From: an uncultured Ruminococcus sp. | Lineage (GTDB): Bacteria > Bacillota > Clostridia > Oscillospirales > Ruminococcaceae | DNA length: 11,418 nucleotides | Assembly (NCBI GenBank): GCA_900553335.1 | Contig: USCU01000016.1 | Location: 1 to 11,418 of the forward strand | Reading direction: 5' to 3' | Shown: one piece after another, positions 8,204 through 11,418 of the stretch | Layout: each line of letters opens with the position of its first letter | How positions within the stretch are numbered: position 1 is the first letter of the stretch | Program-made: the position numbers and the translations under genes | Notes under the pieces: generated by a model | Seen by the model: the letters and a program-made list of their open reading frames with translations, nothing else | Database searches by the model: none | Told to the model about the DNA's origin: nothing

Positions 8204-8269
8204 AAAAATTACTCCTTACTGCCGTTCGGGCATCTCCCGATACAGCGCAAATTTTGAGCAGCTTCTGTG

Positions 8270-9043
8270 TTACTGTTTATTTTTGAAATAAATCGCCAGC
8301 GACCCTTCGGTAACAAGATCATCGTCAATTATAACTTCTTTCTCACAATGCTTAACAACGCATGGTGCGAGTCCTCCTGTCGCAACAACTGTCGCATCTT
8401 CACCCAGCACCGATTTGTACCGCTTAATCATTCCGTCAATCATAGAAGCATTTCCAAGTATGATTCCCGATTTCATACAATCAACCGTGTTTGCACCTAT
8501 TATAATGTCGCTTTTCAGCTCGGTGTTGATGTGCGGAAGCTGTGCTGTACGGCTTGAAAGCGCATCGAGAGAAATTTTAATGCCGGGCATGATTGCTCCG
8601 CCTATAAACGCTCCCGATCTGTCTATCGCCGTAATCGTTGTTGCCGTTCCGAGATCAAAAATAATCATAGGCGGCTTATACTTTTCAAGCGCACCGACAG
8701 CGGCACATATTAAATCCGCTCCGGCAATTGTCGTGTCGTCTATTTTAATGTTAAGCCCCGTCTTGATTCCGGGTCCGACAACAAGCGGATTTATCCCCGT
8801 AAGTCTTCTTATCGCCTGTTTACAAGCGGTGAGAAGCGGTGGAACAACGCTCGAAATAATAGCTCCGTCGATTTTTTTCAAATCAAATTCGTTTATCTCT
8901 GCAGCAGACTTGAAAAGCATTGCACACTGATCCTCAGTCATTCTTGAATCGGTTGCAAATCTTGAAGAAAATTCAAGACTCTTTTCCTTCGTATATGCTG
9001 ATAAAACAATATTTGTATTGCCTATATCGACTGTAAGCACCAT
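8270..9043 (-). CDS. coaX: Type III pantothenate kinase
   Basis: CoaX phosphorylates pantothenate with ATP, the first step of coenzyme A synthesis; type III enzymes belong to the ASKHA fold and are not inhibited by CoA. The 257-residue product shows the diagnostic motifs: DIGNTN at residues 6-11 (phosphate binding), VGPGIKTGL at 89-97 (pantothenate loop), GADL with Asp110 as the presumed catalytic base, IFDLGTATT at 128-136, GGAIMPGI at 148-155 and VATGGLA at 220-226. I place the start at 9043, not at the in-frame ATG at 9064, because AGGAGGG lies between the two, 7 bases before 9043, and family members begin MxLxxDIGNTN. It heads a leftward transcript with the ECF gene. Confidence 0.95.
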   Translation of the reverse strand: MVLTVDIGNTNIVLSAYTKEKSLEFSSRFATDSRMTEDQCAMLFKSAAEINEFDLKKIDGAIISSVVPPLLTACKQAIRRLTGINPLVVGPGIKTGLNIKIDDTTIAGADLICAAVGALEKYKPPMIIFDLGTATTITAIDRSGAFIGGAIMPGIKISLDALSSRTAQLPHINTELKSDIIIGANTVDCMKSGIILGNASMIDGMIKRYKSVLGEDATVVATGGLAPCVVKHCEKEVIIDDDLVTEGSLAIYFKNKQ

Positions 9044-9078
9044 AAATAAGCCCTCCTGTAACATTTTACTGCAAAAGC

Positions 9079-9107
9079 ATTATACTACTATTTTTTGAAA
9101 AATTCAA
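9079..9107 (-). promoter_or_regulatory. Sigma-A type promoter of coaX
   Basis: On the minus strand TTGAAT (9102-9107) and TATAAT (9079-9084) are spaced by exactly 17 bp. The start point would be near 9072, about 30 nt before the coaX ATG. The stretch 9110-9190 beyond it shows no feature I can name. Confidence 0.8.
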
Positions 9108-9192
9108 GTGCCGTGGAAAAATTAGGATATATGTACAGAAAAACTCCCTTAAAACAGCAGAACTTCATCGTTTTGTTATTATATTTCGAGTT

Positions 9193-9224
9193 GCTGTAAC
9201 AAATTTGTCACAATTCGTAACAGC
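9193..9224. promoter_or_regulatory. Candidate operator: imperfect inverted repeat upstream of a promoter
   Basis: GCTGTAACAAATT and AATTCGTAACAGC form a 13-bp inverted repeat with two mismatches and a 6-bp centre. A smaller perfect palindrome, ACAAATTTGT, lies within the left side at 9199-9208. It ends 7 bp before the -35 of the rightward promoter at 9232, a usual place for an activator site. No regulator can be named from the sequence. Confidence 0.45.
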
Positions 9225-9231
9225 TTTGTTG

Positions 9232-9260
9232 TTGAAAACAATCGGCAAACGTCTTATAAT
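9232..9260 (+). promoter_or_regulatory. Strong sigma-A type promoter for the predicted RNA
   Basis: TTGAAA (9232-9237) and consensus TATAAT (9255-9260) are spaced by exactly 17 bp. The start point is expected near 9267. The next coding start is 218 bases further on, so the first product is a leader or a non-coding RNA. Confidence 0.8.
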
Positions 9261-9266
9261 TTAATT

Positions 9267-9404
9267 ACAGTAATTCTTAAAGAGTTCTTTAAGAATTCTC
9301 GTGAATATGAATTGAATGCCCGAGGTATTCAGCTCATTTCATCCTCTCCAAAATTTTTACACTGATTTACTTTCTGAGCAGCCGTTTTGGATGCTCTTTT
9401 TTTT
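9267..9404 (+). ncRNA. Predicted structured small RNA or attenuated leader, about 138 nt
   Basis: I infer the ends from the promoter at 9232-9260 and the terminator at 9376-9404. In order it has a perfect 12-bp hairpin (AATTCTTAAAGA, 9272-9283, with TCTTTAAGAATT, 9286-9297); a second hairpin TGAATGCC/GGTATTCA (9313-9331, one G-U pair, 3-base loop); an unpaired pyrimidine-rich stretch containing CCTCTCC (about 9343-9349); and the terminator hairpin. The CCTCTCC could pair with purine-rich Shine-Dalgarno sites, as C-rich loops of known Firmicute sRNAs do. The first hairpin could instead be a DNA operator just after the start point. I do not recognise any named riboswitch or Rfam family here. 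It could be a free sRNA or a cis-acting attenuator of the GNAT gene. Confidence 0.5.
9376..9404 (+). terminator. Intrinsic terminator upstream of the GNAT gene
   Basis: GAGCAGCC (9376-9383) pairs with GGATGCTC (9389-9396) with one G-A mismatch and a GTTTT loop, followed by eight T. It lies 80 bases before the GNAT start, so the acetyltransferase is either expressed by read-through, controlled by anti-termination here, or driven by a promoter I cannot see. Confidence 0.75.
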
Positions 9405-9440
9405 CGCAAATTTTCAATAATGGGCAACGCGCTATCATTC

Positions 9441-9473
9441 AACAAACGACCATACATAGTCGTTGTTATAACG
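9441..9473 (+). promoter_or_regulatory. Possible alternative hairpins at the GNAT ribosome binding site
   Basis: AACAAACGAC (9441-9450) can pair with GTCGTTGTT (9459-9467) with one bulged A. Alternatively CGTT (9461-9464) can pair with AACG (9470-9473), which abuts the AGG of the ribosome binding site. The two pairings exclude each other. The stems are short. Confidence 0.3.
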
Positions 9474-9484
9474 AGGTATCAAAA

Positions 9485-9967
9485 ATGTATATACGACACG
9501 CAACTATTGACGATTTAAAACAAATATCCTCTGTTGAAGCAGAATGCTTCAGCAATGATGAAGCGGCAAGTGAAAGCAGCATTTTAAATAGACTTACCGT
9601 ATTTCCGAACCACTTTTGGCTTATGTTTGACGGCGGTATTTTAGTTGGTTTTGTAAACGGAATGGTTACCGACATAAAAGATCTAGAAGATGATATGTAT
9701 GAAGACGCATCCCTTCACGACGAAAACGGAAAATGGCAAATGATTTTCAGTGTTTGCACTTCTTTAACGTATCGGAACAAAGGCTACGCCGGAAAAATCC
9801 TAAACACAGTTATTTCTGATGCAAAAGCACAGGGACGAGATGGACTCGTACTTACCTGCAAAAATAAGCTTATCGGATTTTATAAAAAGTTTGGATTTAC
9901 AGACGAAGGAATATCAAATTCATCTCACGGCGGAGCAGTATGGCATCAAATGAGGCTGAAGTTTTAA
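9485..9967 (+). CDS. GNAT-family N-acetyltransferase (AANAT-like)
   Basis: GNAT enzymes transfer acetyl from acetyl-CoA to an amine. The 160-residue protein is one GNAT domain: N-terminal IRHATIDDLKQISSVEAECF, strand FWLMFDGGILVGFVNG (44-59), the acetyl-CoA motif A with RNKGYAGKIL (97-106; pattern R-x-x-G-x-A), then LVLTCKNKLIGFYKKFGF (121-138). The ending, GISNSSHGGAVWHQM (142-156), resembles the arylalkylamine N-acetyltransferase-like group, whose members end in SxSxHGG..W. The substrate is unknown; small amines or polyamines are plausible. The RBS is GAGG about 8 bases before the ATG. It lies alone on the plus strand between the predicted RNA and the toxin-antitoxin-like locus, and I see no terminator after it. 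Confidence 0.87.
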   Translation: MYIRHATIDDLKQISSVEAECFSNDEAASESSILNRLTVFPNHFWLMFDGGILVGFVNGMVTDIKDLEDDMYEDASLHDENGKWQMIFSVCTSLTYRNKGYAGKILNTVISDAKAQGRDGLVLTCKNKLIGFYKKFGFTDEGISNSSHGGAVWHQMRLKF

Positions 9968-10007
9968 ATTTCACAATGCAAAATCCAAAGGCAAAATTCT
10001 CTTTTAC

Positions 10008-10035
10008 TTGACAAACACTTTTAATATGCTATAAT
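10008..10035 (+). promoter_or_regulatory. Near-perfect promoter upstream of the palindrome array
   Basis: Consensus TTGACA (10008-10013), a 16-bp spacer ending in TGC, and consensus TATAAT (10030-10035): both full elements plus an extended -10. This is the strongest promoter in the window. It starts 40 bp after the GNAT stop. No ORF follows in this direction; transcription enters the palindromes and then the putative antitoxin RNA. Confidence 0.85.
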
Positions 10036-10036
10036 A

Positions 10037-10192
10037 ACCTTAAGGAAAACAGCTTATCACTGTTTTATCGTGCATTCGCACGATTCGGCTGTCGCCGACC
10101 TTAAGAACATTGTATCATTAATTTGCGGCTGCCGCCGCTCTGTCGGCTTAGCCGACAATTGCGATAAATCGCAATTAAATTATGCTATAATA
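10037..10192. repeat. 156-bp block of abutting palindromes bounded by a 12-bp direct repeat
   Basis: TATGCTATAATA occurs at 10025-10036 and again at 10181-10192, so the 156 bp from 10037 to 10192 equals one repeat unit plus the material between. It is packed with inverted repeats: CTTAAGG/CCTTAAG (10039-10045, 10099-10105) enclosing AAAACAG/CTGTTTT (10046-10066), ATCGTGC/GCACGAT (10067-10084) and TCGGC/GCCGA (10085-10098); then GCGGC/GCCGC (10125-10138), TGTCGGC/GCCGACA (10141-10157) and ATTGCGAT/ATCGCAAT (10158-10175). No ORF. It resembles small interspersed palindromic elements of bacterial genomes; I cannot name a family. Confidence 0.65.
10183..10191 (+). promoter_or_regulatory. Extended -10 element before the antitoxin RNA
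   Basis: TGC-TATAAT repeats the -10 of the promoter at 10008-10035, but the position 17 bp upstream reads GATAAA, so there is no real -35. It could act as an extended -10 promoter starting near 10198, or be a remnant of the direct repeat. Confidence 0.5.
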
Positions 10193-10197
10193 TAAAT

Positions 10198-10296
10198 GAA
10201 AAAGGGAGTCTGCGATAAGCGGTTTCTCCCAAGTTGATTGTTAAAGAAATAACCGCCAACTAGGAAAAGAGTTTAGGCGGTTGTTTCTTTATTTTT
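10198..10296 (+). ncRNA. Putative antisense RNA antitoxin
   Basis: I infer this convergent RNA from the TATAAT at 10186-10191 and the terminator ending near 10296; from the stronger upstream promoter the transcript would be about 255 nt. The 5' end can form a hairpin with GGGAG (10204-10208) and CTCCC (10226-10230). The 3' half is the long terminator stem, which is also the 3' end of the toxin mRNA on the other strand, so the two RNAs are complementary over roughly 50 nt. This 3'-overlap arrangement matches known Bacillus type I pairs (txpA/RatA, bsrG/SR4). It has no ORF. Its ends and activity are inference. Confidence 0.6.
10243..10296. terminator. Bidirectional terminator shared by toxin mRNA and antisense RNA
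   Basis: AAAGAAATAACCGCC (10243-10257) pairs with GGCGGTTGTTTCTTT (10276-10290), one G-U only, and AACT/AGTT extend the stem. On the plus strand ATTTTT follows; on the minus strand the A-rich arm reads out as a U-rich tail (ATTTCTTTAAC). It therefore fits as a stop for both convergent transcripts and gives them complementary 3' ends. Confidence 0.75.
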
Positions 10297-10311
10297 ATAA
10301 AAACAAAGACT

Positions 10312-10401
10312 CTATTTTTTGTTACTGAAAATTATGTAACTTAGAGAGATACCGCTGATAATTATACTAGCAAATAAATACATATCCGAGTATGTAACCA
10401 T
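10312..10401 (-). CDS. Putative holin-like toxin, 29 residues (type I toxin)
   Basis: This small ORF begins MVTYSDMYLFASIII, continues through a Gly-Ile-Ser turn into a second hydrophobic stretch, and ends SNKK. It is a single membrane-spanning peptide (about residues 7-25) with a basic C-terminus, and it matches what I know of the Firmicute 'putative holin-like toxin' family (Hol_Tox). Such peptides insert in the membrane and depolarise or arrest the cell when over-produced. A near-perfect Shine-Dalgarno, AGGAGGTGA (10407-10415), precedes the ATG; its GGAGG core is 8 bases from it, and it is embedded in a hairpin (10411-10426). The mRNA would start near 10485 and end at the shared terminator, about 240 nt. 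The convergent RNA at 10198-10296 is the presumed antitoxin. Family assignment is from memory of the sequence pattern; toxicity is untested. Confidence 0.8.
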   Translation of the reverse strand: MVTYSDMYLFASIIISGISLSYIIFSNKK

Positions 10402-10406
10402 AGTTA

Positions 10407-10426
10407 TCACCTCCTCGTGCGAGGAG
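10407..10426 (-). promoter_or_regulatory. Toxin Shine-Dalgarno sequestered in a hairpin
   Basis: On the minus strand CTCCTCG (10420-10426) pairs with CGAGGAG (10411-10417) across CA, or as a 6-bp stem with a GCAC tetraloop. Most of the GGAGG core (10410-10414) is in the 3' arm, so the toxin ribosome binding site would be closed in the folded mRNA. Translation control by SD masking is common in type I toxin mRNAs. Confidence 0.7.
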
Positions 10427-10445
10427 AAACCGCCTACCGTTAAGC

Positions 10446-10486
10446 AAACAACCCTTGCGCCTATCATTGCACAAGGGTTGTTTTTT
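10446..10486 (+). terminator. Strong hairpin: plus-strand terminator and toxin mRNA 5' stem
   Basis: AAACAACCCTTG (10446-10457) pairs perfectly over 12 bp with CAAGGGTTGTTT (10472-10483), and the T run goes to 10486. On the plus strand it would stop read-through of the antisense RNA before it enters the isomerase gene. On the minus strand it would be the first structure of the toxin mRNA, protecting its 5' end, and it may also help stop isomerase transcripts. Confidence 0.75.
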
Positions 10487-10491
10487 ATCAA

Positions 10492-10520
10492 ATTATATCG
10501 AATATTCTAATTGCGAATTA
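10492..10520 (-). promoter_or_regulatory. Candidate toxin promoter with an overlapping palindrome
   Basis: Consensus TATAAT lies at 10492-10497 on the minus strand; 17 bp upstream the sequence is TAATTC, a weak -35. The -35 region overlaps a perfect inverted repeat TCTAATT/AATTAGA with a 3-bp centre (10506-10522), which could be an operator or just the hairpin after the isomerase stop codon. Confidence 0.5.
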
Positions 10521-10526
10521 GATTTA

Positions 10527-11386
10527 TTACTTTGCAAACGGATTTTCTGTTGGATATGGCAAGTTCTTTGGCTGATTGTAACCGATCTCAGCAATTCCAA
10601 GATACTTAAACACCTCAAAGATAGCCTTTCCAAAATGACCGAAAGCTACTGCACCGTGATGCGGGAAGTTGCCCTCGATAAGAACATGGCGGTAGAATCT
10701 TCCCATTTCAGGAATAGCAAAGATACCGATCGCACCGAATGAACGTGTAGCAACAGGCAAAACCTCTCCCTCGGCAATGTAAGCACGAAGCTTGCAGTCT
10801 GAAGTTGACTGAAGTCTGAAGAATGTAATATCACCAGGAAGAATATCGCCCTCAAGCGTTCCCTGAGTAACCTCTTCAGGCAAGCTTCTTGCCATAATCA
10901 TCTGGTATTTCATAGAGCAGCTTGTAAGCTTCTTAGAGCTTGTGTTTCCGCAATGGAAGCCCATGAATACATCTTTGAGGGTGTAATCATGCTTGCCCTT
11001 GATGTCCTCCTCGTAAAGGTCACAAGGAACTGTGTTGTTGATGTCAAGAAGCGTAACGATATCATCGCTTACGCAGGTTCCGATAAATTCGGAAAGAGCG
11101 CCGTAAATATCTACCTCGCATGAAACAGGAATTCCACGGGATGTAAGACGGCTGTTTACATAACAAGGAACGAAACCAAACTGAGTCTGGAATGCAGGCC
11201 AGCACTTTCCGGCAATCGCAACATACTCACGGTAACCCTTATGAGCCTCTATCCAGTCGAGAAGTGTAAGCTCATACTGTGCAAGCTTCGGCAGAATTTC
11301 AGGCTTCATATTGCCCTTTCCAAGCTCCTCCTCCATATCCTTTACAACATCAGGAATTCTCGGGTCGCCGTCATGAAGCTTATACG
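10527..11386 (-). CDS. L-fucose/L-arabinose isomerase-family protein, C-terminal 285 residues
   Basis: These are metal-dependent aldose-ketose isomerases (such as L-fucose to L-fuculose) acting in the cytoplasm. The frame is open to the adapter junction; the ATG at 11336 is internal, because 16 more residues read in frame upstream (YKLHDGDPRIPDVVKD). About 200 N-terminal residues are missing with the contig end. E. coli FucI binds manganese through Glu337, Asp361 and His528. Here CEVDIYGALSEFIG (Glu at 11115-11117) and TLLDINNTVP (Asp) are spaced by the same 24 residues, and FPHHGAVAFGHFGK supplies the histidine, so the metal site looks complete. The C-terminus is shorter than in E. coli FucI, as in the related clostridial proteins. 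The exact sugar cannot be told; fucose or a related deoxy- or pentose sugar is likely. No terminator follows except the hairpin at 10446-10486. Confidence 0.85.
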
Positions 11387-11418
11387 CTGTCTCTTATACA
11401 CATCTCCGAGCCCACGAG
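11387..11418. other. Nextera Read 2 adapter at the contig end (artefact)
   Basis: The last 32 bases are the reverse-complement mosaic end CTGTCTCTTATACACATCT followed by CCGAGCCCACGAG, the Nextera Read 2 adapter. Genomic sequence ends at 11386. Confidence 0.97.

Noticed and set aside
8226..8240. A 5-bp hairpin (TCGGG/CCCGA) between coaX and the ECF gene as a terminator
   Set aside because: The stem is short and no T run follows on the minus strand; the genes are probably cotranscribed.
8415..8930. A 171-codon open frame on the strand opposite coaX
   Set aside because: It is a shadow of coaX codon usage; coaX has all family motifs, a promoter and an RBS, while this frame has none.
9044..9064. 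The upstream ATG (9064) as start of coaX
   Set aside because: The AGGAGGG ribosome binding site lies downstream of it, and CoaX proteins begin just before DIGNTN.
9316..9420. A 34-codon ORF starting ATGCCCGAGG inside the predicted RNA
   Set aside because: It has no ribosome binding site, runs straight through the terminator hairpin and T run (giving a Phe-rich tail), and has no recognisable features.
10039..10105. A tRNA gene, because of the cloverleaf-like fold
   Set aside because: It has none of the conserved tRNA bases (no TTC T-loop motif, no D-loop GG, no 7-base anticodon loop context at the right place), and its arm lengths do not fit.
10037..10192. A CRISPR array, because of the repeated palindromes
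   Set aside because: The palindromes differ from each other in sequence and there is no repeat-spacer periodicity or cas gene.
10455..10742. A 95-codon plus-strand ORF over the terminator and the isomerase 3' end
   Set aside because: It starts inside the terminator hairpin at 10446-10486, has no RBS and lies antisense to a well-supported gene.

Overview
The window reads as a low-to-middling GC Gram-positive chromosome, most likely a gut-type clostridial Firmicute. The signs are AGGAGG-type ribosome binding sites, TTGAAT/TATAAT-type vegetative promoters, hairpin-plus-T-run terminators, a secG-rnr pair, a type III pantothenate kinase and the UPF0237/UPF0210 pair. It comes from an Illumina Nextera library: adapter sequence is assembled into the contig twice, once inside a gene (7335-7377) and once at the right end (11387-11418). 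The true right end is therefore 11386.

Layout. 1-3483 is leftward: the N-terminal part of ribonuclease R (rnr), secG with its own promoter and terminator, an unrecognised lipoprotein, and the UPF0210 and UPF0237 (ACT domain) genes from one promoter at about 3521-3548. A divergent promoter at about 3600 drives a rightward pair, a PHP-family histidinol-phosphatase-like hydrolase and a GH127 beta-L-arabinofuranosidase, ending in a strong terminator at 6430-6465. 6593-9043 is leftward again: coaX, an ECF transporter S component (probably for pantothenate) and an AEC-family permease. The permease looks frameshifted only because 43 bases of adapter and duplicated sequence are inserted; removing them restores a 308-residue protein.

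9110-10526 is mostly non-coding and is the most interesting part. It holds (i) a possible operator, a consensus promoter and a self-contained predicted RNA of about 140 nt with its own terminator, upstream of a GNAT acetyltransferase; and (ii) a compact locus with the architecture of a type I toxin-antitoxin system. The toxin is a 29-residue holin-like membrane peptide on the minus strand, its Shine-Dalgarno sequence lies inside a hairpin, and a convergent antisense RNA shares a bidirectional terminator with the toxin mRNA. The presumed antitoxin promoter appears split by a 156-bp block of abutting palindromes bounded by a 12-bp direct repeat; part of that block can fold into a perfect four-way junction.

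The right end carries the C-terminal 285 residues of an L-fucose/L-arabinose isomerase-family enzyme, cut by the contig end. GH127 and the isomerase both suggest use of plant or host glycans, but they are not in one operon. All family assignments come from reading motifs, not from database searches.
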